A stretch of 64,000 nucleotides of DNA from Salimicrobium flavidum (GTDB lineage: Bacteria; Bacillota; Bacilli; Bacillales; Halobacillaceae): contig NZ_FTOC01000004.1 in NCBI RefSeq assembly GCF_900156645.1, positions 1 through 64,000 of the forward strand, in the 5' to 3' direction. Positions 53,423 through 62,430 of this stretch are shown here, one piece after another. How positions within the stretch are numbered: the stretch's first letter is position 1; each line of letters opens with the position of its first letter. The notes beneath the pieces are model-generated. The model searched no databases, was not told where the DNA came from, and saw nothing but the letters and a program-made list of their open reading frames with translations. A program made the position numbers and the translations under genes.

Positions 53423-54129
53423 TCAGGATGTTTGTTTCCTCATCTGTTCGAACGCTATATCCGGATCATCCGTTCCTGCCCTTTGCAGATATTCCTCATA
53501 ACTCCCTTCAAACATAAGCTTCCCGTTATGAATAAAAAAGATATGGGTATCCATATACTTCAGTTCATGAAGGATGTGCGTGGACATAATGACATACCGG
53601 CCTTCTGCTGCTAGATGATTGATTTTCCGGAGAATCTGATGCCTCGCTTCCGGATCAAGTCCGGACGTCGGCTCATCAAAAAGGTATAGTTGCCGGTTCA
53701 GGAGACATACAGACGTAATCATGATCCAGCTCCTTTCCCCCACCGACATCAAGCCCGTCTTTTTGTTCCAAAGTCGGTGGACCCGCTCTTTCTCTCCGTC
53801 GGTAAGTTCCAGATGAAGCGCCTGTTCCGGGCTTTCGTATGTAGAATTGTCGTCCGTATTCAGAAATAACCGGAAGAGGTCTTTTCCGCGTAACGTATCC
53901 GGAAGACTGAACCCCTGTAGCTGATAGCAGATATCTTCCTGATCGAACATATCATGGAATCCTTCCGGCCGTTTCATAGCACCGGCAAGCATATCGAACA
54001 AGGTCGTCTTCCCTGCTCCGTTGGCACCGAGGACGACGTTGACTTCCCCTGACGGAACGTGAGGGAGAGCCCCTGAAATAACGGAAGTTCATTTTTGCTG
54101 TAGGCATACGTAACGTTTTGTAGATGCAT
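53423..54129 (-). pseudogene. ABC transporter ATP-binding protein with a single-base frameshift
   Basis: ATG 54129 reads MHLQNVTYAYSKNELPLFQG and LSLTF, then the frame is lost. One base off, the protein resumes as SGEVNVVLGANGAGKTTLFDMLAG (Walker A split only by the shift) and continues through a degenerate signature MSVGERS and Walker B LYLFDEPTSGLDPE to TGA 53423. Adding one C in the CC run at about 54049 would restore an ATPase of about 234 residues. Partner of the downstream-truncated permease at 54143. Confidence 0.8.
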
Positions 54130-54142
54130 GACGTACTCCTTT

Positions 54143-54886
54143 CTACGATCGGTTCTTCACCGAAGTGAGACGGGTATGTTTCATGAAAAACAGTCCGAGC
54201 GCTACGTATAGCACAGCCGCCGCCAGTAAAGGCTATACAGACACGGAGATTTCTGCGGAGGACAGAAGCTGATAAAAGCCGATGGTGCTGTCTCTCAGGA
54301 ATACGGCGGGATTCAGAATCGAATGAAGATTCTCAAGCATTGCGTTACGGATATCCATTTGTGCAAAAAAGATGAAGCCGAAAATGACCAGCGAGAACAA
54401 AGGCGCAATCGCTGTTTCTTTCACGGGAAGAATCGGGACGACAAGCGCCAGGAAGAATAGAGGGATACTCAGGAAGAACGCTGTCAGCATGCCGACACCA
54501 AGCACCATCAGGAGATCGAGGCGGAACAGTAGCGATACAACGATGGTGAACACGAGCATATTGACGACCATGAAGACGTACTGTGCCATGATTTTACCCA
54601 GAACGACAGGCTGGTGGGACCCTGAGAGAAATGAGAACATTTTGAGAAACCCGTTATCCCTGTATACTAGAAGCCCCATCCCTACGCCGTTCATAGAAGT
54701 AATCAGCACAAGATAGGCCCAGTAGGCAGCAAGAATAGATATGTAGTTCTCCGGCGGACTGCCGAACCAGTCCATCGAATTGACGATCATAAAAGTGAGC
54801 GGCAGTACAAGTGTCCAGAAAAACGCAATCTTGTTCGTCGCCGCTTCTATCATAAACAGGCGGAAATACTCGAATACCTTTTTCAC
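54143..54886 (-). pseudogene. ABC-2-type permease with premature TAG
   Basis: GTG 54886 (AGGAGAG) starts a membrane protein of six predicted helices (FRLFMIEAATNKIAFFWTLVL, later LLMVLGVGMLTAFFLSIPLFF written here in part). The frame hits TAG at 54233 after AEISVSV, but the same frame continues as PLLAAAVLYVALGLFFMKHT to TAG 54143. The stop removes the last helix and a basic tail. The ATPase gene follows 13 bases later and is itself frameshifted, so the exporter is probably non-functional. Confidence 0.7.
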
Positions 54887-54912
54887 ATAGCTCTCCTCTT
54901 TTCTTCTGTCAT

Positions 54913-55356
54913 TTAGGAAGACGTGACTTCGAATTCAGAAGCCAGCATGAACTCTTTCTCCGTATCCCGTTCCATCGCCGTCGTCACGATGACCCGATAT
55001 ACTCCATCCTTGAAAGCTGCTTCCAGTTCTTCCAGTAAGACCGCCGATTCGAAGCTCTCTCCCGGATTCACTTTTCTATCACGTTCCCGGAACGAAGGTT
55101 TGTCTTCAAAAGGGACTGATTTCCACGTGCCATCCACTTCTTTTTCAATTTCGTAACCCATATCATAATAAACCGCTTCTTCCCCGGCATTGATGATATA
55201 AAAGCGGACTCCCTGCTCCGAAGGACTGATCTCCGATTCTGCCTGAAACGTAACATCGTTCTTGGTATGAGGGAGGGAACCGTAGTCACTCGTCGCAAAC
55301 CCGGACTGACAACCTCCCAGAAGCACAAATGCCAATAGAAGGAAATATCTCATCAT
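54913..55356 (-). CDS. lipoprotein with immunoglobulin-like fold
   Basis: 147 residues. Lipobox LGGC at residues 13-16. The mature part is beta-rich (VRFYIINAGEEAVYYDMGYEIEKEVDG, then PFEDKPSFRERDRKVNPGES), as in bacterial Ig-like domains of Bacillus lipoproteins. It overlaps the grpB gene by one base and lies 26 bases ahead of the ABC permease gene. Confidence 0.75.
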   Translation of the reverse strand: MMRYFLLLAFVLLGGCQSGFATSDYGSLPHTKNDVTFQAESEISPSEQGVRFYIINAGEEAVYYDMGYEIEKEVDGTWKSVPFEDKPSFRERDRKVNPGESFESAVLLEELEAAFKDGVYRVIVTTAMERDTEKEFMLASEFEVTSS

Positions 55357-55874
55357 TACCTCTCCTCTCTGTACCAGCGGACCGCTCTCCCTTCGGTTCT
55401 ACGGATCCACTCTTCTTTTCCTGAAATGTAGGACTCCATATCTTCCGGGTATGTTTCGGCCAACTCTTGTTTCAACTGCCCATAGGCTGATGCCACATCC
55501 GGATGAGCTATCAAGTAATCACGGAAAGCCAGATGCCTCAAAGCTTGAGGGCTGTCTGTTTCAAACACATGGACATGATGCGTGCGGTTGTCGCCCCCTT
55601 TTTTGAAAAAACGCCGACCTTCGATCCCGTAAGCTCCCATCGCCTCATAGCCGAGCTTCTGCATCGCCACTGTATGATTATCAACCTCGTCTATCCTGGA
55701 AACGACAGGCATGATTTCTATGACGGGCTTTGCTGAAAGACCGGGCACCGATGTACTTCCGATATGGTGAATGCGGACAGGAATCTGACCAAGAGCTTCC
55801 TGAATTCTTCGTGCTTCCGATTTGAATTGTTCCGGCCACGTTTCCTTGTACGTGACGATTCTTACTTGTCTCAT
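55356..55874 (-). CDS. GrpB family protein (UPF0157)
   Basis: 172 residues with the family pattern VRIVTYKETWPEQFKSEARRI, VRIHHIGSTSVPGLSAKPVIE and RRFFKKGGDNRTHHVHVFE, belonging to the nucleotidyltransferase-like fold. Biochemical role unclear; GrpB proteins are sometimes linked to CoaE-like functions. AGGAGG precedes ATG 55874. Confidence 0.92.
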   Translation of the reverse strand: MRQVRIVTYKETWPEQFKSEARRIQEALGQIPVRIHHIGSTSVPGLSAKPVIEIMPVVSRIDEVDNHTVAMQKLGYEAMGAYGIEGRRFFKKGGDNRTHHVHVFETDSPQALRHLAFRDYLIAHPDVASAYGQLKQELAETYPEDMESYISGKEEWIRRTEGRAVRWYREER

Positions 55875-56019
55875 ATGTCCTCCTATATGCCGTGAAATCG
55901 GGAATTCCGAGAGACATCATCCATCGCTGTCAAAGGTATGTATAGACAATCGTTTTCTCTTACCCCAAACCGTTTCCATTATTCTGTCAGTTCAAGCCTA
56001 CAGGAAATATTTACAACTT

Positions 56020-56541
56020 TCAACCTCCTGCCCATTCTTCCGCCAGGATGCTCATTTCATAGAGGCTCCAGTATTTCTTCTCTATCTTCCGGTAATCACG
56101 AAGTAGACCTTCCACTTGGAACCCGGCTTTCTTATAGCAGTTGATCGCCGACGTATTAAAATCAAAAACTCCGAGGCTTACCCGGTGCAGCTCCAGCTCC
56201 TCAAACGCTATTCTCAACGCTTCCCGTATCATGGAGACGCATATTCCTCTTCCTTTTGCGTTACTATCTCCGAGCAACACTTTTCCGATACGCGCAGAGT
56301 TATTCTCCCTATCAATCCTTCCGAGAGAAATGTGACCGACGCGCCTCTCTTTCTCCCAAACTGTGTAAATGAGTGTCGTACTGCCTGATTCATTTGCTCC
56401 AGATAGATATTCCTCTAGTTGCACATAGGTCAGAGGATAGGAAAAATGCGGCCCTGCCCACTGCATGAGGAATTCCGGCGAATCGATCCAGTTGATGAGT
56501 GTATCAAAGTCTTCTTCAGTGAATGGTTTCAGTGTAATCAT
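56020..56541 (-). CDS. GNAT N-acetyltransferase, RimJ/RimL type
   Basis: 173 residues from ATG 56541 (GAAAGGAT). TLKPFTEEDFDTLINWID at the start, acetyl-CoA loop GKVLLGDSNAKGRGICVSMI and the C-terminal HRVSLGVFDFNTSAINCYKKAGFQVEG are the RimJ/RimL pattern. The Q/RxxGxG/A loop is weaker than usual (NAKGRG). Substrate unknown. Confidence 0.88.
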   Translation of the reverse strand: MITLKPFTEEDFDTLINWIDSPEFLMQWAGPHFSYPLTYVQLEEYLSGANESGSTTLIYTVWEKERRVGHISLGRIDRENNSARIGKVLLGDSNAKGRGICVSMIREALRIAFEELELHRVSLGVFDFNTSAINCYKKAGFQVEGLLRDYRKIEKKYWSLYEMSILAEEWAGG

Positions 56542-56646
56542 GTCTCTATCCTTTCGAGTTTCAGTATCTTCTAGATATGCAGGTCTTTTCTCCCGTTGCA
56601 AAAATAGGAAAAAACCATTTAAGATTTAGGGACAGGAGGTATCCGT

Positions 56647-56868
56647 ATGTGGAGTTTATTGTGGGCTCTCGTCGTCGTAGCCGCTATCTCCCTGTTACCG
56701 ACAGAGTCGAGAGGAATACGTATAGGACTTATGTTTACATCTTTCTTCGGAATATTATATGTAGCAGGCCTGATAGAATCAGCACCCTTCCTTCCTAATT
56801 TTATCCTGGCCATACTCGGCATCCTGATTGTTGGGATCAGTTTCTTGCGGCAGAAGACGAAGCGATGA
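56647..56868 (+). CDS. small three-segment membrane protein, unknown function
   Basis: 73 residues, three hydrophobic segments with short turns (PTESRGIR, ESAPFLP) and a basic end RQKTKR. Strong ribosome site CAGGAGGT before ATG 56647. Converges with the K+ channel gene, one base apart. Confidence 0.65.
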   Translation: MWSLLWALVVVAAISLLPTESRGIRIGLMFTSFFGILYVAGLIESAPFLPNFILAILGILIVGISFLRQKTKR

Positions 56869-56869
56869 A

Positions 56870-57226
56870 TCACTCTTCGTCTTCGCTGCTCATGGCCACG
56901 TAAGGAAACATCAGCACCGCAGGGAGAATATAGCCGAAGGCACTCTCTACGATAGCCGCCACACGCGACCAGCCGAACGGCGTCACATCCCCGTACCCTA
57001 CGGAGAAAAGTGTGATGACACTGAAATACAAAGAGGTGCCGATACGTCCCGGCCATTCTGCATGCTCCAGCTCCCGGCCTCTATAGTGATCGACAACCGG
57101 CCCAAGACCGCATGCATCCAGCAAAATATAAAAAAGCGCAAACGTAACGATCACGTTCGTGTAAAAGAGAAATAACGATAGAAACAATCTCGTCATGCGC
57201 CGGTAGCGGACACGTCTTTCTTTCAT
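56870..57226 (-). CDS. two-segment potassium channel subunit, second copy
   Basis: 118 residues. Basic N-terminus (KERRVRYRRMTR), first helix at about 13-35, pore loop with filter VITLFSVGYGDVTPFG (about 72-86) and second helix to about 108, ending in the acidic SSEDEE. No RCK domain. It shares only the pore motif with the channel at 52215. Confidence 0.88.
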   Translation of the reverse strand: MKERRVRYRRMTRLFLSLFLFYTNVIVTFALFYILLDACGLGPVVDHYRGRELEHAEWPGRIGTSLYFSVITLFSVGYGDVTPFGWSRVAAIVESAFGYILPAVLMFPYVAMSSEDEE

Positions 57227-57298
57227 CGAATCAAATCCTCGTCCATTTCTACCAGCTTATTTACTGTGTTATTCTTTTATGCCTTCCTCTGTCTTCCT

Positions 57299-57751
57299 CT
57301 ATAATTCTTTCTCCATGATTACATTCGTTTCCCGGTAGCCCGTATTCTCGTACAACTGCCTGGCAATATGGTTATGACCGAAGACATGCAGGCGGATGGT
57401 ACGAAGCCCCATTTCTTTTCCGAGACGATCGATTTCTGCCATCGTCTGCTTCCCGTACCCTTTTCCGCGTGAGGACTCGTCCAATTTGATGTCATAAATC
57501 CAGCCTTTCTTCACGTCCACTACTCCAAGCCAGAACATGCCGATGACCGTTCCTCCTTCGCATATAGAAAACAGGTGATGGTTCTTCGTCTGTACACCGT
57601 CCGGCAACAGGGAGCGGAATTCTTCATCCGCTTTCTGCGGAGCACCTTCTCCTTCCCAGTCCCCAGCTTTTACATGCTCTTCTGCATATTCAGCTACCGC
57701 TTTCGTGCGATACGCTTCAAATTCTTCTACCGTCATTTCTCTTACTTCCAT
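57299..57751 (-). CDS. GNAT N-acetyltransferase
   Basis: 150 residues. Acetyl-CoA loop DESSRGKGYGKQTMAEIDRL, preceded by WIYDIKLD and followed by LHVFGHNHIARQLYENTGY. Substrate unknown. Its ATG directly follows the stop of the upstream GNAT gene, whose last codons supply the ribosome site AAGGAGGGG. Confidence 0.9.
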   Translation of the reverse strand: MEVREMTVEEFEAYRTKAVAEYAEEHVKAGDWEGEGAPQKADEEFRSLLPDGVQTKNHHLFSICEGGTVIGMFWLGVVDVKKGWIYDIKLDESSRGKGYGKQTMAEIDRLGKEMGLRTIRLHVFGHNHIARQLYENTGYRETNVIMEKEL

Positions 57752-58273
57752 TCACTTCCCCTCCTTCAAAAGGCTGTGCAAATCCGTCCATCCATAAATC
57801 CATTCGTCCAGCACTTTGCCGCTGATATCTACTTTCATCCGGTCGATCCGCTTCGCCCCGAGCGCTTCATAAAAGTGACGGAACGGATTCTCTGATAGAA
57901 CAGCCACTACCATCGACGTCATACCACGGTCCATCAGATTCTGTACTACCGGGGTTATCAGCATTCGCCCTATCCCTTTCCGCTGATCCTCTTCTCTTAT
58001 GTAGATGGCATATAACTCGGCGTCGTAATCGTCCAGTTCCTCGGAACGTTCCGGGCCTCCGCTTGAAAATCCGACGATCTCTCCAGCGTCATTTTCGGCG
58101 ACGAACACCATCCCTTTTTCGATAATATAGCGCCATTTCTCCTTCCTGTTCTCATACGTCATTTCTTCCAGGTAGGTTTCGGGGATGATCCCTTTGTACG
58201 TCGATTTCCATGTATCCACCTGAACTTTCGCAACCTTATAAGCGTCGTTTTCATCCGCGCGTCTGATCTGCAT
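57752..58273 (-). CDS. GNAT N-acetyltransferase
   Basis: 173 residues. RRADENDAYKVAKVQVDTWK at the start, AELYAIYIREEDQRKGIGRML with the Q/RxxGxG loop, and ENPFRHFYEALGAKRID near the end form a complete GNAT domain. Substrate unknown. Coupled to the next GNAT gene. Confidence 0.92.
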   Translation of the reverse strand: MQIRRADENDAYKVAKVQVDTWKSTYKGIIPETYLEEMTYENRKEKWRYIIEKGMVFVAENDAGEIVGFSSGGPERSEELDDYDAELYAIYIREEDQRKGIGRMLITPVVQNLMDRGMTSMVVAVLSENPFRHFYEALGAKRIDRMKVDISGKVLDEWIYGWTDLHSLLKEGK

Positions 58274-58286
58274 AGAATCTCCTCCT

Positions 58287-58562
58287 CTATACTAAAAATA
58301 GCACAGTCGTTACCAGATATGGGAGACCAAAAATACCTATGTGTACGCCGAGACGCTTATCCTTTTTATCTTCCGTTCCTTCTGAAGTCATCCCAGCCGA
58401 CCACGGACCGACGCCGATCATCGTACGTAACAACAACCCGGACGCTCCAATGCACAGAGCACTGACGACGCTTATGATACTCAGAAATATGCTCACGTTT
58501 ATGAAAGCGACCAGAGAAACGATCAAGAGAGATCCGATTCCATATGCGAATGTGCGTTTCAT
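58287..58562 (-). CDS. DUF5316-like small membrane protein
   Basis: 91 residues from ATG 58562 (ribosome site GGGGAGGTG). Two or three hydrophobic segments, a polar loop MTSEGTEDKKDKR and the end GIFGLPYLVTTVLFLV, the layout of DUF5316 as I recall it. Function unknown. Confidence 0.6.
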   Translation of the reverse strand: MKRTFAYGIGSLLIVSLVAFINVSIFLSIISVVSALCIGASGLLLRTMIGVGPWSAGMTSEGTEDKKDKRLGVHIGIFGLPYLVTTVLFLV

Positions 58563-58566
58563 TCCT

Positions 58567-58917
58567 TCACCTCCCCGGCGTGTAACTCCTACGTTCAACA
58601 GATGCTCCGTTCCGGTCTACTCTGACACGCGCTCCTGGTACCCCGAAAAACGTGACCGCTTCGACGGTAGCTTCCACAGGCATCCCGTTCACCCTTTCCA
58701 TCTCATCGATCCGGTATCCGAGGATAAGCAATCGCTCCAACGGATTTTCAAGCGTTCCGGACGTCGAAGCAATCGCATGACGGACAAACTCCCTCTCGCC
58801 ATTTGAAAATTGATCTGCATCCATGCTCCTCATTTTCGCCGGTACAACGGCGAGCGTGATTAAAAGAAGAAAGCCGACTAAGCCTGCTATCACCTTTTTC
58901 ATCCATGGCCTCTTCAT
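58567..58917 (-). CDS. membrane-anchored protein of unknown function
   Basis: 116 residues. One N-terminal membrane segment (VIAGLVGFLLLITLAVVPA), then a soluble domain (FVRHAIASTSGTLENPLERL, then VEATVEAVTFFGVPGARVRV). It overlaps the upstream frameshifted gene by 4 bases and lies 4 bases ahead of the DUF5316-like gene, so it is operonic with them. Confidence 0.65.
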   Translation of the reverse strand: MKRPWMKKVIAGLVGFLLLITLAVVPAKMRSMDADQFSNGEREFVRHAIASTSGTLENPLERLLILGYRIDEMERVNGMPVEATVEAVTFFGVPGARVRVDRNGASVERRSYTPGR

Positions 58918-59445
58918 TTTTCGTCTTCCTTTATGAAATAGAAACGTCCTCCATCCGGAAGTTCTGCTGCCAATACTCCCTCTTCCTCTGTTTCATAGAG
59001 GACAGTTCCTTCTTCAAGGAAGTTTGATGTCAAATTCTCCTCGGGGGTTTTCCCAGCGGAAACTCTCTCTTTGATGGTACCGATCTCTTCTTGCAACGGT
59101 ACCTCCGCTTCATTTTTTCTTATATAAAGTTCACCGTTCACCAGAATTATCCCTTGTACGTTTTTACTCTCTTCGGCCGTTTCCATATTTCCGGAGGAAG
59201 CACTGTCTTCCGAGGAAGAAGATTCCGGTGAGCTGAAGTCTCCCTGTTGCTGAACGGAAAGCGTAGTGATGATACCTCCGCCTATTAGCAGAAACAACGC
59301 GGCAACGACTGCAATCAGTCCCCCGGATAGCCGTCTGCGGACAGGTTTTTTCATTCAACGCTTTCCCGATACCACGCCGGGAACGTTCCCCGAGTTCATC
59401 GGGAATGTCGATTCTGTTCATTTCCCGCTGTATCCGCTTACTCAT
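58914..59445 (-). pseudogene. anti-sigma-like membrane protein with a frameshift at an A6 run
   Basis: ATG 59445 (ribosome site GGGAGGGA) encodes MSKRIQREMNRIDIPDELGE and RSRRGIGKALNE, similar to the short cytoplasmic start of anti-sigma/DUF4179-type membrane proteins. At the A6 run (59348-59353) the frame shifts, and the rest, RRRLSGGLIAVVAALFLLIG and a soluble Ser/Glu-rich outer domain ending FIKEDEK, is in another frame. Removing one A would join them into about 176 residues. An in-frame ATG inside the run (59354) could start the second part on its own (146 residues), so a two-gene arrangement is possible. Confidence 0.6.
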
Positions 59446-59505
59446 CGAATCCCTCCTTCCTGTTTCTAAGAACGCACGAGACATACGTTTCACTCTTCTT
59501 CCTTA

Positions 59506-59551
59506 AAAACAGGCGACCTTATTCTCCCTAAAAGAATAGATCGCCTGTTTA
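59506..59551 (-). terminator. terminator of the pel operon
   Basis: Stem with arms AAACAGGCGA and TCGCCTGTTT plus TTATTCT/AGAATA pairs closer to the loop, followed by a short T run on the minus strand, eight bases past the pelG stop. Confidence 0.8.
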
Positions 59552-59558
59552 TGATTCA

Positions 59559-61028
59559 TCAGATGAAGGTACGCCTGTTCAGCCAGCGTCCTGTTTTCGA
59601 AAAAATAGACCTTTCTTTCTGCACAAGATCATGCGGCCGGCAGAAAGCATGGTAGTCCACCTTATCGATGAATGCGACAAGCCGGAGAAGTGCGAACAGA
59701 AAGGCGGACGTCGATCCTATGGAAAAGCTCAGCCCATACCCGTCATATCCGAGCGGAAGGAACAAAAGCGAAAGTGTAAGATTCAGTGTGAAGAAGATGA
59801 TGGACGTATACATCGCCCCGCGCCGATCCTCGAAATACAGAAGGATCAGGGTGATGACGAGCACCATCGCATTCGAAAAAGCACCGACCGTCGTAAAGCG
59901 GAAAATGGTGATAAGCCGGTCTTCGACACCGACGATAGCTGTGATATATCCAATCCCGAGAAGGACCAGGAGGGAAATGACTCCCTGGCTACGGAACAGC
60001 CGCTCCATCTCTTCTTTCAGCACACGTTGCATCCTCAGCTTCGACTGTTTGATAGCATTCAGAGTCCCACCTTCATTCACATTTCCGTAAAAGATGCGAT
60101 ACCTTTCGTAGAACCTCGTTTCCACCGAGACGACGAATATGATCATCGTCGGGATGATCGTCAGGTATGACCAGAAGATCGCCGTGTCATAGATACGATG
60201 ATAAACGAATGTATCGAACAGCGTCATCCTCCCTTCTCCGAACCAGATCACCCAGTTACAGACCCAGATTCCTGAATTATACAGAAACCCCGTCCAGAAC
60301 AGCGAAGGAAATTTATCGAAGTAACTGAGGTAACTGAACTGATTCTCCCGGGTTCTGGAACCGAAAGTCAAAAGCATAGCGAACAGTAATCCGAAGAGTG
60401 TCACGATCATCCCTGCCGTGAACCCAGCCAGCAGAAAGAAACTGCTGCTGTAAGGGCTGAAATCGATACGATCCACATGGAATCCGAGCCAGAGAACGAT
60501 TCCGAGCGAAATAAGCGCACCGGTTACGAAACTGTAGGCGACCGCCTGGTAGTTCTTCGCGGCACTAAGGAACAGGAACATGACCCAGATCATATTGATC
60601 GTCACGAACAGGAGGAAGATCAGAACATTGAAATAGAAAGGCAGGTTCGAAAAGAAGAAGAAGATTCCTGCGAAAATGGTTGCGAACAGAAGCGTCCCTT
60701 TCGACATTCCGATGAACGTCGAGAACACTTCCTTCGCCCGTTTCTCATAAATAAGATCGGCTACATAACGGGTCACCACAAGCTGCTGGATACCGAAAAT
60801 CACCTGGGAGAAGATGAAGCAATACGAAACGGACAGGTTGAAAAGTTCCCGCTGTTCCCTCGATAAATCTCCGAAATAGGACGTAAGCCACTGGATCATC
60901 GTTATCGTAGCGATGACAATCAGCCAGGGACCTGCCGTTACAAGCCCGGCGAATGCATATGCTTTGAACCGGGAAGAGAAATAATCCTCCTGGAACAGTT
61001 TCTGTAATCTAAACCCGATGCCCGCCAT
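59559..61028 (-). CDS. pelG: PelG, exopolysaccharide Pel exporter-like membrane protein
   Basis: 489 residues with about 12 membrane segments, starting MAGIGFRLQKLFQEDYFSSR, the conserved PelG N-terminus. It belongs to a MATE/polysaccharide-transporter-like family that, with PelD and PelE, forms the membrane complex that polymerises and exports the Pel polysaccharide (GalNAc-rich). The start overlaps pelF by 20 bases. It is the final gene of the operon; a terminator follows. Confidence 0.93.
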   Translation of the reverse strand: MAGIGFRLQKLFQEDYFSSRFKAYAFAGLVTAGPWLIVIATITMIQWLTSYFGDLSREQRELFNLSVSYCFIFSQVIFGIQQLVVTRYVADLIYEKRAKEVFSTFIGMSKGTLLFATIFAGIFFFFSNLPFYFNVLIFLLFVTINMIWVMFLFLSAAKNYQAVAYSFVTGALISLGIVLWLGFHVDRIDFSPYSSSFFLLAGFTAGMIVTLFGLLFAMLLTFGSRTRENQFSYLSYFDKFPSLFWTGFLYNSGIWVCNWVIWFGEGRMTLFDTFVYHRIYDTAIFWSYLTIIPTMIIFVVSVETRFYERYRIFYGNVNEGGTLNAIKQSKLRMQRVLKEEMERLFRSQGVISLLVLLGIGYITAIVGVEDRLITIFRFTTVGAFSNAMVLVITLILLYFEDRRGAMYTSIIFFTLNLTLSLLFLPLGYDGYGLSFSIGSTSAFLFALLRLVAFIDKVDYHAFCRPHDLVQKERSIFSKTGRWLNRRTFI

Positions 61029-62430
61029 ACGCTTCTCTCCTCTCTGTATACAGTTCAGCGTAAAGATCGATGAATTGATCGACCTGGTAATAAGCCTCCG
61101 CCCGTTTCTTACCGTTCATTCCGAACTTCTCAGCTTCTGCCGGATTGTGATAGAACCACTCGCATCTTTCCGCAATTTGCGCCGGTTTGACCGGGGTGAC
61201 GACGAAACCCGCCGGACCGAAGCGATCATGACTGCCCCCGTATATCAATTCAGAACAGGAACCGACATCTGTCACGACCCACGGGATACCGGCAGCCATT
61301 CCTTCGAGCACGGCCAGCGGCTGGCCTTCTGAAATGCTCGTCAGCAAGCACACGTCGAAGATCGGTAAGTAATCGATGATATTTACTTTTCCGGTCAGAT
61401 ATACACAATTCTCCAAACCGAGCTGTTGGATAAGTCGGACACATTCCTCCATATACTCCTCGTCTTCATCCAAAGGGCCCATGATATACAACTCGAACGG
61501 AACCGATCGTTCCTCGAGAAGTTTCGCCGCCTGGATCATCGTTTTGATATCTTTGATCGGTACGATACGGACAATCGCCCCCATCACAAGTTTGTCCCGG
61601 GAAGACGTTCGTCGTTCAATCCCTGATAGCCTGTTGTAATCGATGCCATTGGGGATGACCCTCAATTTCTCTTCCGGAGCTCCGAGATGCCCCTGCAGCT
61701 CGCTGTTGCGTTCAAACAGAGTGATGACATCATCCGCTGCGAGATACGCCTGTCTTGATAAATGGTGGAAGAAGTCCACCCATCGTTTCTTATAGTAATC
61801 GGCGATCCAGGAAGCCTGAAGGATCTCTTCCTCCCGCTCCCTGGAGTAGATACCGTGTTCAGTGAGTATATACGGAATCTGCTGCTGATGCTTGATGACA
61901 GCAGCTATCAGTCCGGCATATCCAGTTGAGACGGAATGCACCAGGTCCACCTCCGGGAAATCATACTGCATCAGCTCGATGACCGGTGTGAACATACCCT
62001 TCCACATAAACAGGTATTCGATGAACGAAGCGGATTGCTGCTCCTTCACGTAACTGCTCTGGACGAGCTCCCAGAACAGCTCCCCGGAAAAGAATTCCGT
62101 CGAGTTGCCGATTCTGTTTCCGATCACTTCGAGCGCATCAGGATTTACAGACTCTAGCATCATCCATTCCGTCAACGCTTTCTCTTCCTGTTCCGTCAGC
62201 GGCTTCCGGCTTCTGCTTCGTTTCTGCTCCAGGTTCAACGGAAGGTTCATAATGCCTGCGACGTTTTCAGGTAATGTATACCGATAATCATCTTCTGTCA
62301 TCGGCTTCGGTGTAATGGTGATGATTTCGAACTGATGCTGAGGCATGTTCCGCATGACCGTCTGGACCCAGCTGGCCACTCCCCCGCTTACATATGGATA
62401 ACTGCCTTCTACGACAATGCCTACTTTCAT
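61009..62430 (-). CDS. pelF: PelF, Pel polysaccharide glycosyltransferase (GT4)
   Basis: 473 residues, GT-B fold. N-terminal MKVGIVVEGSYPYVSGGVASWVQ, central VDLVHSVSTGYAG and ILTEHGIYSREREEEILQA, then the acceptor/donor halves with VIPNGIDYNRLSG, TGKVNIIDYLPIFDVCLL (lower-half nucleotide site) and the EX7E region EGQPLAVLEGMAAGIPWVVTD. PelF is the cytosolic UDP-sugar-using synthase of Pel. Start ATG 62430 overlaps the deacetylase stop by 4 bases. Confidence 0.93.
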   Translation of the reverse strand: MKVGIVVEGSYPYVSGGVASWVQTVMRNMPQHQFEIITITPKPMTEDDYRYTLPENVAGIMNLPLNLEQKRSRSRKPLTEQEEKALTEWMMLESVNPDALEVIGNRIGNSTEFFSGELFWELVQSSYVKEQQSASFIEYLFMWKGMFTPVIELMQYDFPEVDLVHSVSTGYAGLIAAVIKHQQQIPYILTEHGIYSREREEEILQASWIADYYKKRWVDFFHHLSRQAYLAADDVITLFERNSELQGHLGAPEEKLRVIPNGIDYNRLSGIERRTSSRDKLVMGAIVRIVPIKDIKTMIQAAKLLEERSVPFELYIMGPLDEDEEYMEECVRLIQQLGLENCVYLTGKVNIIDYLPIFDVCLLTSISEGQPLAVLEGMAAGIPWVVTDVGSCSELIYGGSHDRFGPAGFVVTPVKPAQIAERCEWFYHNPAEAEKFGMNGKKRAEAYYQVDQFIDLYAELYTERREAYGGHRV

